Source: Marinobacterium lacunae | GTDB lineage: Bacteria; Pseudomonadota; Gammaproteobacteria; Pseudomonadales; Balneatricaceae | Length of the DNA stretch: 64,000 nt | Reading direction: 5' to 3' | Assembly (NCBI RefSeq): GCF_000705555.1 | Contig: NZ_JMQN01000059.1 | Location: 124,001-188,000 of the forward strand | Shown: positions 8,869-17,584 of the stretch, one piece after another | How positions within the stretch are numbered: the first letter of the stretch is position 1 | How the letters are laid out: each line of letters begins with the position of its first letter | Notes under the pieces: generated by a model | The model's input: only the letters and a program-made list of their open reading frames with translations | What the model was told of the DNA's origin: nothing | Database searches by the model: none | Translations under genes and position numbers: made by a program

Positions 8869-10707
8869 TCAATGTTCGGGGTGCAGCGCGGCGTGGATCT
8901 CCTCCGCTAATGCCCGGCTAATGGTAGAGACTTTTGCGATTTCTTCAACACTGGCGCTTTCAATCTCACGGACGCCGCCAAAATAGCGCAGCAACTCACG
9001 CCTTCTTTTAGGACCTATACCGGGAATACCTTCAAGCCTGGATTGCTTGCGCGCCTTGCCGCGGCGCGCACGGTGGCCGGTAATGGCAAACCGGTGAGCC
9101 TCATCGCGTATATGTTGCAACAGGTGCAACGCCGCCGAGTCTCCCTGCAACATCTGCTCAGCGCCGGTCTCACCGCTCACAAGCACTTCGAAACCGGCTT
9201 TTCGTGTCGGTCCCTTGGCGATACCGATCACCAGTACTTCGTCGATCTGCAGACTACCCAAGACCTCCATCGCTTGTGCAACCTGCCCTTTGCCACCGTC
9301 GATTACGAGGATGTCCGGTAGCTTGCCCTCTCCCTTTTTCAAACGCGTGTAGCGGCGCGTCAGCGCCTGATGCATAGCCGCGTAATCATCGCCGGGCGTG
9401 ATCCCTTCGATATTGAATGTCCGGTAGTCCGATTTAAGCGGGCCATTTCCATCAAATACAACGCAGGAGGCCACTGTTGCTTCGCCGGAACTGTGACTGA
9501 TGTCAAAACACTCAAGGCGCTGAGGCAGACTGTCGAGTCCCAATAGATCTTGCAACGCCAGATAACGACCGTGGATATTCTGCTTGTTGGCCAGATGGCT
9601 GGCCAGTTGCTGCTCGGCATTGGTTTGTGCCAGTCGCTGCCAGCCCGCCCTGTCACCACGCACCTTGTGGGTAATGGATACGTTCCGTCCGCGTTTCTGG
9701 CTCAGCGCTTGGGCCAGAGCATCGTTTTCCTCAAGTTCGTAACTCAGTATCAGTTGATCTGGAATCTCACGGATACCGGCTAAATAAAACTGGCCAATGA
9801 AGGCGGCTAGCACATCAGCCGGGCTTTCTTCTATCGATACGCGCGGATGGTAGACCTTGCTGCCGATTACGCGTCCCTGGCGCACAAACAGCCCGTGTAC
9901 AACGGTACCGCCGGCTTGCATAGCGCAGCCGAATACGTCGGCATCACCTTGCAGGCCTGAAACATACTGTTGCTCCTGCACCTGACGCAGACGACTTATC
10001 TGGTCTCTTAGTTCTGCCGCCTTTTCGAAGTTCAACTCCGCGGACGCCGCATCCATCTGAGCGCCGAGTTCATCCATGATGGTTTGATTACGCCCTTCAA
10101 GAAACATGGTGGCATGGCGCAGATCTTCACGATATTGCTCAGGCGTGATCAACCCGACACAGGGGCCGCTGCAGCGTTTGATCTGATACTGCAGACAGGG
10201 TCGTGAGCGGTTTCGGAAAAAGCTGTCTTCACACTGACGAATCAGAAACACTTTCTGCAGGATATGAAGGCTCTCGCGAACAGCAGAACCGCTCGGGAAG
10301 GGGCCAAAATAGCGCCCTTTCCCCTTTTTCGCGCCCCGCTGAAATCGCACAGCGGGGTACTCATCCTTATCGGTGATCAATATATACGGGTAGGATTTGT
10401 CGTCACGCAGCAGAATGTTATAGGGCGGACGCAACTCTTTGATGAGGTTTTGCTCGAGAAGCAGCGCTTCGGTTTCGCTATTGGTTACCGTTACCTCGAT
10501 GCGCGCGATCTTCGCAACCAGCGCCATCGTCTTGGTTGTAAGGCCGCTCGCGCGGAAGTAACTCGAAACACGATTTTTGAGATTCCGCGCTTTACCGACA
10601 TACAGAATCGCCCCGTTGACGTCATACATCTGGTAAACGCCAGGGCGCGACGTCAGGCGGGACAGAAAAGCCTTGCTATCGAATAGAGAGTCTTCAGTGG
10701 CGGTCAC
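8869..10707 (-). CDS. uvrC: Excinuclease ABC subunit C
   Basis: Nucleotide-excision repair nuclease that makes both incisions around DNA damage with UvrAB. The N-terminal GIY-YIG domain (about 15-95: GVYQMYDVNGAILYVGKARN) is followed by a cysteine cluster (CLQYQIKRCSGPCVG), a UVR domain (about 205-240), the UvrC/RNase H-like endonuclease domain (LECFDISHSSGEATVASCVV, and DILVIDGGKGQ) and a C-terminal helix-hairpin-helix (IPGIGPKRRRELLRYFGG). Length 612 is normal. Confidence 0.98.
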   Translation of the reverse strand: MTATEDSLFDSKAFLSRLTSRPGVYQMYDVNGAILYVGKARNLKNRVSSYFRASGLTTKTMALVAKIARIEVTVTNSETEALLLEQNLIKELRPPYNILLRDDKSYPYILITDKDEYPAVRFQRGAKKGKGRYFGPFPSGSAVRESLHILQKVFLIRQCEDSFFRNRSRPCLQYQIKRCSGPCVGLITPEQYREDLRHATMFLEGRNQTIMDELGAQMDAASAELNFEKAAELRDQISRLRQVQEQQYVSGLQGDADVFGCAMQAGGTVVHGLFVRQGRVIGSKVYHPRVSIEESPADVLAAFIGQFYLAGIREIPDQLILSYELEENDALAQALSQKRGRNVSITHKVRGDRAGWQRLAQTNAEQQLASHLANKQNIHGRYLALQDLLGLDSLPQRLECFDISHSSGEATVASCVVFDGNGPLKSDYRTFNIEGITPGDDYAAMHQALTRRYTRLKKGEGKLPDILVIDGGKGQVAQAMEVLGSLQIDEVLVIGIAKGPTRKAGFEVLVSGETGAEQMLQGDSAALHLLQHIRDEAHRFAITGHRARRGKARKQSRLEGIPGIGPKRRRELLRYFGGVREIESASVEEIAKVSTISRALAEEIHAALHPEH

Positions 10708-10724
10708 GACTGGAGCAGCACCTG

Positions 10725-11057
10725 TCAGGCGGATGCCAGGTTGAATTGTTTATTGGCCTGCATATGCCAGTGCGTAGCCTCGAGATGGATCTCGCGCAGG
10801 TGATTGCGGGTCTCGTCGGATATGCCGGCACCTCTGGAGAGCGACACTTCGAGAAACACCCCTATTTCCGCAAAATAGTAGAGTCTTGCGTCAAAGGTTT
10901 TCGCGCGCTTTAACTTGCTAAGCGAGATCTTGGCACCATTGACCAGAATATTGTTGATATCGGTCTCGGACAACAACGGATGGCGCTTGCTCTGACGATT
11001 GCTCTGCTGCATTTCGTTTTGGAGGTGAAGTGCCTGACGTTTGGTCATTGCTGTCAT
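10725..11057 (-). CDS. Hypothetical 110-residue protein upstream of uvrC
   Basis: Small basic, mostly helical protein without signal or membrane segment; family not recognised. It starts MTAMTKRQALHLQNEMQQ; the second ATG at 11048 is an alternative start. It lies 17 bases upstream of uvrC on the same strand, so the two are probably co-transcribed. The spacing to the divergent DUF1853 gene is about 32 bases, leaving little room for two promoters. Confidence 0.65.
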   Translation of the reverse strand: MTAMTKRQALHLQNEMQQSNRQSKRHPLLSETDINNILVNGAKISLSKLKRAKTFDARLYYFAEIGVFLEVSLSRGAGISDETRNHLREIHLEATHWHMQANKQFNLASA

Positions 11058-11089
11058 TGTGCGCCCCTGTCTGTCAATCTATGTGTTGA

Positions 11090-11992
11090 ATGCGGCATAC
11101 TCTAGGCACTTTTGAGGCAGATGTGAATCGACGTCCTCCCTACCTTCCCAGCACTCACCCTCAACGGCTTCAGGCCGAGTTGGAATGGTTGATCGATACG
11201 CCCGATCTACTGCTTCCACCTGCCAAACTTCAGCGTCCGACTGAAATCGATTGGTGCAACCGACAGTGTATCGAGAAAATCGATTACCAGCCACGTTGGC
11301 GCCTTGGCGAGCATTTCGAAAACATAGTCTACCATCACCTGAAACGTAACGCTTATGTCTCTGATATAAAAAGAAACATACAGATAAAAGATGGTCGAAG
11401 AACGCTTGGTGAATTCGATTTTCTAGTGCAGATGAACCAGCGGTGGCTTCATCTTGAGGTCGCACTGAAACTGTATCTGCTGGATGGTAGCGGCGAATCT
11501 CTCGACCACTATATTGGCACCCGGCGCGATGACTGCCTGGCCGCCAAGTGGCAACGCATGCTGGGGCACCAGATCGAGCTTGCGCGTCAGCCAGAAGCCC
11601 TTCTCACCCTTGCTGAACTTGGCGTCACACAGCCAATGGATTCGGCACTTTGGGTTAAAGGCTGGTTGTTCTATCACCCGCTACGCCCCTTGACGGCGCA
11701 TCAAGCCTGCGCAATTAACCCCAGCCACTTGCGAGGGTGGTGGATTACCCACTCCGAACTTGTCTTGATACAGAAGCCCAACACCTTCTACATGCTGGTG
11801 CGCAAACCGGATTGGCTCCTACCGGCATGGATGCTGGCAACCCCTGCATTGTCTTTTAGCGAACTGCAAGCTCAGCTTTATGAAGAGCGCGGGGCCAACC
11901 TGGTGGTAGCGGTGGTAAAACGGGGTAACAACTGGGAAGAGTGTTCACGGGGTTTTGTAGTGGCGGATAGCTGGCCGCAGGAGGACAACTGA
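11090..11992 (+). CDS. DUF1853 family protein
   Basis: A 300-residue protein that I match to DUF1853, a family of unknown function. Diagnostic stretches include LGEHFENIVYHHLKRNAYVS and GEFDFLVQMNQRWLHLEVALK. The spaced Glu, Asp and ExA-K residues (E..., GEFDFL, HLEVALK) look like a PD-(D/E)xK nuclease-type core; that reading is inference. It is divergent from the small gene next to uvrC and ends at the terminator at 12012-12037. Confidence 0.8.
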   Translation: MRHTLGTFEADVNRRPPYLPSTHPQRLQAELEWLIDTPDLLLPPAKLQRPTEIDWCNRQCIEKIDYQPRWRLGEHFENIVYHHLKRNAYVSDIKRNIQIKDGRRTLGEFDFLVQMNQRWLHLEVALKLYLLDGSGESLDHYIGTRRDDCLAAKWQRMLGHQIELARQPEALLTLAELGVTQPMDSALWVKGWLFYHPLRPLTAHQACAINPSHLRGWWITHSELVLIQKPNTFYMLVRKPDWLLPAWMLATPALSFSELQAQLYEERGANLVVAVVKRGNNWEECSRGFVVADSWPQEDN

Positions 11993-12011
11993 TTGCTGTG
12001 GTGCGGGCACA

Positions 12012-12037
12012 AAAAAGGCCGCTATGGCGGCCTTTTT
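12012..12037. terminator. Bidirectional terminator
   Basis: AAAAAGGCCGC, a TATG loop and GCGGCCTTTTT give an 11-base perfect stem with T-runs on both strands. It separates the DUF1853 gene from the convergent 46-residue membrane protein. Confidence 0.85.
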
Positions 12038-12050
12038 CGGTATATCTGGC

Positions 12051-12191
12051 TTACTCACCTGCTTTAGCAGCGTCCTGAGCAATGACTTTCTTCAGGAATC
12101 GCACTGCAACGAAAGTGCCGACGATCATTGCCGCTACAATGACGATGCTCGGTGCGAAGGAAACCAGCGTGTACTTATCGATATCAGCCAT
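12051..12191 (-). CDS. Small single-pass membrane protein (46 residues)
   Basis: The frame runs from an ATG at 12191 to a TAA at 12051 and encodes MADIDKYTLVSFAPSIVIVA and onward, ending QDAAKAGE. There is one hydrophobic helix (about residues 9-30, SFAPSIVIVAAMIVGTFVAV), followed by a basic RFLKK turn that suggests an N-out, C-in topology. A GAGAGG ribosome site lies ten bases before the ATG, and a strong terminator follows 13 bases after the stop, which together support a real gene. I do not recognise the family. Confidence 0.65.
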   Translation of the reverse strand: MADIDKYTLVSFAPSIVIVAAMIVGTFVAVRFLKKVIAQDAAKAGE

Positions 12192-12310
12192 AGAACTTGA
12201 ACCTCTCATGGAGATTGTTTAAGGCGCGGTGAGCCGCGCTCTGATGAAATTTTGCGCATTATAACGATTCACGGCAGTATTGCCAGTACGCCAAAGGTAC
12301 TGCAAAGGCG

Positions 12311-13183
12311 TTATTCGCCGGGCTCCAGACGCTTCAAAAGGCTTGATGTATCCCACCGCCCGCCCCCGAGATTCTGCACGTCAGCGTAAAACTGATCGAC
12401 TAATGCTGTAACCGGCAGGCGTGCCCCGTTTCTGCGCGCCTCATCGAGCACGAGGGACAGATCTTTCCGCATCCAGTCCACGGCGAAACCAAAATCAAAT
12501 TCATCGTTGAGCATCGTCTTGTGGCGATTGACCATCTGCCACGAACCGGCTGCACCATGCTGAATGACGTCGAATACCTCCTCACCATCAAGACCCGACC
12601 TCTTGAGGAAATGGGTCGCCTCGGCGAGCCCCTGCAGCAGTCCGGCAATACAGATCTGATTGACCATTTTCGTTAATTGCCCGCTGCCTGCGGCTCCCAG
12701 GTGCTTCGATGCCTTGGCATACGCGGCGATAACGGGTTCTGCGCGGAGGTAGGCGTTATGCCCTCCGCCGGCCATCACACTCAGCACTCCGTTTTCAGCA
12801 CCGGCCTGGCCGCCTGATACGGGGGCGTCGAGAAACTCACACCCTCTTTCTTCGCAGGCATTGCTCAGAGTACGTGCGATTTCGGCTGACGCCGTTGTGT
12901 GATCGATGAGAATCGCGTTGGGCTTGAGGCTCTTGAGCACGCCGTCTTCACCCAGCGTGACCTGAGCAAGATCATTATCGTTGCCGACACATGTCATTAC
13001 GAACTCAGCACCTTCCGCAGCTTCCGAAGGCGTTTGTGCGCAGCGATGTCCGTACTGGGATACCCAACTTTCCGCTTTCGCGTGCGTACGATTATAAACA
13101 CAGACATCATGCCCGGCCTTGGCCAGATGCCCCGCCATCGGGTAACCCATCGTTCCAAGACCGATAAATGCCACCTTCGCCAT
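12311..13183 (-). CDS. 3-hydroxyisobutyrate dehydrogenase-family oxidoreductase
   Basis: NAD(P)-dependent beta-hydroxyacid dehydrogenase, 290 residues. It has an N-terminal Rossmann motif (VAFIGLGTMGYPMAGHLAKA), the family substrate signature DAPVSGGQAGAENG and the catalytic Lys in GSGQLTKMVNQ. Relatives include 3-hydroxyisobutyrate dehydrogenase, tartronate semialdehyde reductase and glyoxylate/succinic semialdehyde reductases. Neighbours do not identify the substrate, so no symbol is given. It is divergent from the TlpA-like gene. Confidence 0.92.
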   Translation of the reverse strand: MAKVAFIGLGTMGYPMAGHLAKAGHDVCVYNRTHAKAESWVSQYGHRCAQTPSEAAEGAEFVMTCVGNDNDLAQVTLGEDGVLKSLKPNAILIDHTTASAEIARTLSNACEERGCEFLDAPVSGGQAGAENGVLSVMAGGGHNAYLRAEPVIAAYAKASKHLGAAGSGQLTKMVNQICIAGLLQGLAEATHFLKRSGLDGEEVFDVIQHGAAGSWQMVNRHKTMLNDEFDFGFAVDWMRKDLSLVLDEARRNGARLPVTALVDQFYADVQNLGGGRWDTSSLLKRLEPGE

Positions 13184-13292
13184 ACCTTTCTCCTAAATAC
13201 AAAGACTTAAGCTAAACTATCCCTCTGAAGCTCAAGGCTACATCCTGCCGCAAAGCAGGGATCTGCAATTGGCGCCACAGAGGAACGCTGAA

Positions 13293-13796
13293 ATGCCGAA
13301 GCACTTTTTACTCTTCCTGATGTTATGCGTACTGGCTACTCCGGGACAGGCTACAGAACAGGATGCCCCGGAGATCTATACATTGAGCTTTGAGACGCCT
13401 GACGGTCAACCCTACTCTCTAGCACAACATCGGGGCGAAGTGCTGCTGATAAACTTTTGGGCTACCTGGTGCCCGCCATGCGTACGTGAAATGCCCGATC
13501 TGGACAAGCTTGATCAAGCGTTCGCTCAGGAGGCGTTCAGTGTCATCGCGATTAGCGCTGGCGAGACATCAGAGGATATCGCGGCATTTAAGTCGCGATT
13601 GGACTCACCACTAGCGCTGACAATACTCCTCGATAAGGAGGGTCGCACATTCAAGGAGTTCAATTTAAAGGGGCTGCCAATGAGTTACCTGTTCAACCGT
13701 CAGGGAGAGTTGGTTCAGGTAATTACGGGCACCGAGGAATGGGCCGGTCAGGAGTGGAAATCGAAGATCAAGGAGTTGCTCACGTCAACTCCTTGA
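13293..13796 (+). CDS. TlpA/ResA-type periplasmic thioredoxin
   Basis: Exported thiol-disulfide oxidoreductase of 167 residues. The ATG at 13293 starts a signal peptide (MPKHFLLFLMLCVLATPGQA); an in-frame TTG at 13269 would add eight residues and is less likely. The redoxin domain has the active site WATWCPPCVREMPDL and the cis-Pro region LKGLPMSYLFN. A role in reducing apocytochrome or other periplasmic thiols is known for relatives but nothing nearby specifies the partner. Its last codons lie inside a long inverted repeat (13764-13800). Confidence 0.9.
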   Translation: MPKHFLLFLMLCVLATPGQATEQDAPEIYTLSFETPDGQPYSLAQHRGEVLLINFWATWCPPCVREMPDLDKLDQAFAQEAFSVIAISAGETSEDIAAFKSRLDSPLALTILLDKEGRTFKEFNLKGLPMSYLFNRQGELVQVITGTEEWAGQEWKSKIKELLTSTP

Positions 13797-13800
13797 TCTT
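13764..13800. terminator. 15-bp perfect inverted repeat between convergent genes
   Basis: AAGATCAAGGAGTTG (13764-13778), a 7-base loop and CAACTCCTTGATCTT (13786-13800) are perfectly complementary. The stem covers the last codons and stop of the TlpA-like gene and ends six bases from the mtnN stop. It probably ends both transcripts, although long T-runs are missing. Confidence 0.6.
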
Positions 13801-13805
13801 CAGTG

Positions 13806-14564
13806 TCACTGACTAACGTGTCGCCGCAGGCGTTCAGTGATGGCCATAACCATCTCGGCAGAGTGATGCGCAGCCTTGTCGAGGAATTGCTCAAACGAAA
13901 CGTCCGACTGTTTGCCCGCGATATCGGATAACGCACGAATAATGATAAAAGGTGTACCGAAGCGGTGGCAGGTTTGAGCAATACCTGCTGCCTCCATTTC
14001 ACAGGCCTTCATGGTCGGGAAAAGACGCCGAGTTCCCTCCACCTTTTCCGGACAGTTCATAAAGGTATCACCTGTTGCAATCAAGCCTCTTACGGTTTTG
14101 ATACCGTCTGTCTGATTGATGCTCTGTTCCGCAAATTTAACGAGCAAAGGGTCCGGCGTGAATGCCGGCGGCATTCCCGGTACCTGACCGGACTCGTACC
14201 CGAATACAGTCAGATCCACATCATGATGGCGCACCTCTTGCGATATCACCACGTCCCCGACCTCGAGAGCGGCATCAAAGCCCCCGGCAGAGCCGGTATT
14301 GATCACGCAAGTCGGTTGATAGTGATACAGCAGAATTGAGCAGCCTATTGCGGCATTCACTTTCCCGATGCCCGATTTAAGCAGTACGACGTCGGTTCCA
14401 TTGAGCTTGCCCGTATAAAAATCGAATCCGGCAATCACTTCATGCGTGTGATCGATGAGCGCTTCCTTGAGCTCTTCAACCTCCTGATCCATTGCGCCGA
14501 TTATGGCGACCCGCAATGTTCCAGACGTTTTCAGCAGATCGGCTAACGAGGGAGGTGTTGTCAT
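13806..14564 (-). CDS. mtnN: 5'-methylthioadenosine/S-adenosylhomocysteine nucleosidase
   Basis: Cleaves adenine from methylthioadenosine and S-adenosylhomocysteine; the product S-ribosylhomocysteine is the substrate of LuxS, which is encoded at 46435. Motifs include VAIIGAMDQEVEEL at the N-terminus, NTGSAGGFDAALEVGDVVIS and the C-terminal IIRALSDIAGKQSDVSFEQF containing the catalytic Asp. The ATG at 14564 is preferred to an upstream in-frame start at 14639 that would add 25 residues of non-family sequence. About 252 residues, slightly longer than the E. coli enzyme at its N-terminus. Confidence 0.93.
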   Translation of the reverse strand: MTTPPSLADLLKTSGTLRVAIIGAMDQEVEELKEALIDHTHEVIAGFDFYTGKLNGTDVVLLKSGIGKVNAAIGCSILLYHYQPTCVINTGSAGGFDAALEVGDVVISQEVRHHDVDLTVFGYESGQVPGMPPAFTPDPLLVKFAEQSINQTDGIKTVRGLIATGDTFMNCPEKVEGTRRLFPTMKACEMEAAGIAQTCHRFGTPFIIIRALSDIAGKQSDVSFEQFLDKAAHHSAEMVMAITERLRRHVSQ

Positions 14565-14693
14565 GACAGGTGTTTTCACTGATTTTTTTGATAATTTGGC
14601 CGGTAAGTACCGGCATTGATTTTCAACATATGTAGGCAATGAGTAATCATCCTTGTGACTACATATGTTAGATCTTATTTATAACATCATTTC

Positions 14694-15491
14694 TTAGGCA
14701 ATTTCGGTACCACCTTCACGGCCTCTAACGGGGGCTGGGTACAGTCCTTGCCACCCGAATTCCGAAAACAGCCGATCGACCTCGTCGGAGACCGGAGCCT
14801 TGACGGCTATTTCCTCTTTTGTGACCGGATGCGTGAAGGTTATTTCAGTCGCCATCAGAAGCAATCGATGAAGCCCGAAGTGCTCTCGGAACAATCGATT
14901 GTGCCGACCTTCCCCATGCTTGGTATCGCCAACGAGGGGGTGAAATATGTGTTTCATATGACGACGAATCTGATGCTTGCGCCCCGTTTTGGGGCATACC
15001 TCTACCAGCGAGTAGCGGGCCACAGGGTAGCGCCCAATCGCAATTGGCAGCTCCACACATCCTAAACGCCGAAAGCTGGAAACGGCCTCCTGGGCAGGTT
15101 TATCCGGATTCGCGTGAGCATCGGCTATGCGGTCGTGAATTGGCTTGAGCGCGTAGTCTATCTCCCCGGACTCGTCCGTCCAGCCTCGTACCACACACAG
15201 GTATCGTTTAAGAACCTGTCGCTCACTGAACGCTGTTTGAAGCGCGTGAGCCACATCTTTATTGCGGGTAAAGAGAATTACGCCTGATGTCGCCCTGTCC
15301 AGACGATGAACGGTGTGAATTTTCTCGCCGGGATAGCGTTCACGCAGCCATGAAACAAGATTGGGTGTTTTGGCCGGCGCTATCCAGCTCGGATGCACCA
15401 ACAGGCCTGCAGGCTTGTCGACGGCAATTATCCAATCATCCTCGAACAGTATCTGGGGCTGAGAATCGACGGTTGGATTGGGGTCACTCAC
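14694..15491 (-). CDS. truC: tRNA pseudouridine(65) synthase
   Basis: RluA-family pseudouridine synthase of 265 residues. It has ILFEDDWIIAVDKPAGLLVH, the catalytic motif HRLDRATSGVILF with its Asp, and the C-terminal GRKHQIRRHMKH. The short form without an S4 domain and the overall sequence match TruC, which modifies U65 of tRNA-Ile and tRNA-Asp. It lies upstream of mtnN on the same strand with a 129-base gap. Assignment as TruC over another small RluA paralogue is likely but not certain. Confidence 0.85.
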   Translation of the reverse strand: MSDPNPTVDSQPQILFEDDWIIAVDKPAGLLVHPSWIAPAKTPNLVSWLRERYPGEKIHTVHRLDRATSGVILFTRNKDVAHALQTAFSERQVLKRYLCVVRGWTDESGEIDYALKPIHDRIADAHANPDKPAQEAVSSFRRLGCVELPIAIGRYPVARYSLVEVCPKTGRKHQIRRHMKHIFHPLVGDTKHGEGRHNRLFREHFGLHRLLLMATEITFTHPVTKEEIAVKAPVSDEVDRLFSEFGWQGLYPAPVRGREGGTEIA

Positions 15492-15542
15492 CGGAATGGG
15501 GACTCAGTTGACGGGTTCTGTAACAAGCCAAAGAAGAAAAGT

Positions 15543-15630
15543 TGGCGGAGGGACAGGGATTCGAACCCTGGGAGCCTCGCGACTCGTCGGTTTTCAAGAC
15601 CGGTGCTTTCAACCACTCAGCCATCCCTCC
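15543..15630 (-). tRNA. tRNA-Ser (TGA)
   Basis: An 88-base class II cloverleaf with encoded CCA. The acceptor stem starts GGAGGGA, the anticodon loop is CTTGAAA (anticodon TGA), the variable arm is long (GAGTCGCGAGGCTC), and the T loop is GTTCGAATC. It lies upstream of the divergent YccA-like gene, an arrangement also seen in Pseudomonas. Confidence 0.97.
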
Positions 15631-15747
15631 GCAAACGCAGGGCAGTTTACGTGGAATCTTCTCGATGTCAAATGGTCCAAACACTTGAAAATTGCGTAAG
15701 TATAACCATTATTGTTTCTAATCATTTTAAAACGAGCGAGGAACACC

Positions 15748-16428
15748 ATGGCGAATGTACGCCCCCTTCCCCAAAACGCACATGTTGCCACTTCCGACAC
15801 CAGCAAGGTAATCCGCAACACCTACCTGCTTTTGTCGATGACAATGCTATTGAGTACCGTTACAGCGGTTATCTCCATGGCCATAAACCCGCCATTCATG
15901 GCATACCTTGGCAGCGTCATTCTCAGCTTCGTCCTGCTGTTCGTTCTCCACAAGAAACAGAATAGTGCAGCAGCACTACCGCTGACTTTCGCATTCACAG
16001 GCCTTCTCGGCTTTGGACTTGGCCCCATTCTTAACCAATACCTGGCTCTACCTAACGGTGGCCAAATTGTCGCTACTGCACTGGGTATGACAGCTATCAC
16101 CTTCTTCGGCCTATCTGCCTACGCGCTGACTAGCCGTAAAGACTTCAGCTTCATGGGCGGGTTCCTGGCTGCAGGCATGATGGTTGCCCTGGTCGCGATG
16201 GTGGCGCTGTTCGTGTTGCCGATGTTTGGCGTCAACGTATCCGGCCTGCATCTGGCTTTCTCCGCAGTCGTGGTCATGCTGATGGCTGGCTTCGTACTGT
16301 ATGACACCAGCAACATCGTCAATGGCCACTACACCAACTATGTCATGGCCACTGTGAGCCTCTACCTGAGCATCTACAACCTGTTCATACACCTGCTGTC
16401 TCTGGTTGGCGCTTTCAGCGACGACTGA
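15748..16428 (+). CDS. Bax inhibitor-1/YccA-family membrane protein
   Basis: Integral membrane protein of 226 residues with about seven hydrophobic helices and the C-terminal family signature (GFVLYDTSNIVNG then NLFIHLLSLVGAFSDD). YccA in E. coli interacts with and modulates the FtsH membrane protease. The ATG at 15748 follows a GCGAGG ribosome site and replaces the upstream in-frame ATG at 15712. A strong terminator follows, separating it from tusD. Confidence 0.93.
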   Translation: MANVRPLPQNAHVATSDTSKVIRNTYLLLSMTMLLSTVTAVISMAINPPFMAYLGSVILSFVLLFVLHKKQNSAAALPLTFAFTGLLGFGLGPILNQYLALPNGGQIVATALGMTAITFFGLSAYALTSRKDFSFMGGFLAAGMMVALVAMVALFVLPMFGVNVSGLHLAFSAVVVMLMAGFVLYDTSNIVNGHYTNYVMATVSLYLSIYNLFIHLLSLVGAFSDD

Positions 16429-16449
16429 TCCAGACACGCCATAATCGGT

Positions 16450-16489
16450 AAAAAGCCCCGTCAATCTGGTAAGATGACGGGGCTTTTTT
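16450..16489 (+). terminator. Terminator after the YccA-like gene
   Basis: GCCCCGTCA (16455-16463) pairs with TGACGGGGC (16475-16483) around an 11-base loop, followed by seven T residues. On the other strand a shorter T-run is also present. Confidence 0.85.
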
Positions 16490-16543
16490 AATGGTTGGCG
16501 GCAGGTGGCCGCCTGGTTCTACACAGTGTTATAGAGAGCGCGG

Positions 16544-16942
16544 ATGATCTTCTCCATAGTTGTTCAGGCACCGCCCATCCAATGTCAGGGAGCAGAGACC
16601 GCTCTCAGATTCGCGCGTGCCTTACTGGATGCCGGGCACAGCATCCACCGAGTATTTTTTTATCGCGACGGCGTACATAACGGTTCTGCCCTCACCTGCC
16701 TGCCTCAGGATGAGGTGAGTATTCCGGAGCAATGGCAAGCGCTAGCCAGAGAACACAAACTGGATCTTGTAGTCTGCATTGCCGCGGCCGTACGTCGAGG
16801 GTTGATCAATGAGCATGAGGCTGGACGCTACAAGAAGGCACATTGGAATCTCGCTGAACAGTTTGAGCTATCGGGGCTTGGTCAGCTCGTAGAGGCCTGC
16901 ATCCAGTCCGATCGCGTTGTTACCTTTGGAGGGCGATCATGA
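16544..16942 (+). CDS. tusD: Sulfurtransferase TusD
   Basis: Subunit of the TusBCD complex, which relays sulfur from TusA to TusE for 2-thiolation of tRNA wobble uridine by MnmA. It begins MIFSIVVQAPPIQCQGAETA and has the sulfur-accepting cysteine at position 78 (LDLVVCIAAAVRRG), the same number as in E. coli. It overlaps tusC by four bases (ATGA), the first step in a tightly coupled tusDCBE operon. Confidence 0.96.
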   Translation: MIFSIVVQAPPIQCQGAETALRFARALLDAGHSIHRVFFYRDGVHNGSALTCLPQDEVSIPEQWQALAREHKLDLVVCIAAAVRRGLINEHEAGRYKKAHWNLAEQFELSGLGQLVEACIQSDRVVTFGGRS

Positions 16943-17301
16943 GCGCTGAAGGCATTCTAATTATGACGCGCGCGGCTCCGTACGGCAGTTCCGCGGCCCG
17001 GGATGCACTGGATGCTGCACTCACCTGCTCCGTATTCGAACAGCCCGTCACATTGCTCTTTCTCGATGACGGGGTATTTCAACTGCTGAAGGGGCAATCA
17101 CCGACCGAGATCTCCCAGAAGAATCTGAATGCTGTGCAACAATCACTGCCGCTTTACGACATCGAGCGTCTCTGCGTAAGTCGTTCATCGCTGGATTCGA
17201 GAGGGCTGGGCACTGATGACCTGATTCTGCCGGTGGAGGTTGTCGGGGACGCTGAACTGCCGCAGCTTTTGTCTCAACACCGTCATGTACTGAGTATTTG
17301 A
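16939..17301 (+). CDS. tusC: Sulfurtransferase complex subunit TusC
   Basis: DsrE/F-like subunit of TusBCD, 120 residues. Recognisable stretches are ILIMTRAAPYGSSAARDALD and PVTLLFLDDGVFQLLKGQ. It overlaps the tusD stop by four bases and is separated from tusB by one base. It acts as a structural member of the hexameric sulfur-relay complex. Confidence 0.95.
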   Translation: MSAEGILIMTRAAPYGSSAARDALDAALTCSVFEQPVTLLFLDDGVFQLLKGQSPTEISQKNLNAVQQSLPLYDIERLCVSRSSLDSRGLGTDDLILPVEVVGDAELPQLLSQHRHVLSI

Positions 17302-17302
17302 T

Positions 17303-17584
17303 ATGATTCTTCATACACTGAATCAAGCCCCGGCCAATACCGCTTGTTTTCAAAGCGCACTATCAGCCATGGATGAACAGGATTCACTGCTGTTAATTGA
17401 AGATGGCGTTTACTGGGCCCTACCGGCCTATTCCGATCAGCTTGCTTCAATTCCGGGACGTGTCTTCGCGCTTGAGGCCGATATCCGCTCACGAGGCGTG
17501 GGCAATAGCACGCTCGAATGTATCGATGACTCCGGATTCGTGCAGCTCTGTGTTTCGCATCACAAGGTTGTGAGCTGGTTCTGA
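17303..17584 (+). CDS. tusB: Sulfurtransferase complex subunit TusB
   Basis: DsrH-like protein of 93 residues (MILHTLNQAPANTACFQSAL, then DSLLLIEDGVYWALPA), normal TusB length. It starts one base after the tusC stop and its stop overlaps the tusE start (TGATG), so all four tus genes are translationally coupled. Confidence 0.95.
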   Translation: MILHTLNQAPANTACFQSALSAMDEQDSLLLIEDGVYWALPAYSDQLASIPGRVFALEADIRSRGVGNSTLECIDDSGFVQLCVSHHKVVSWF

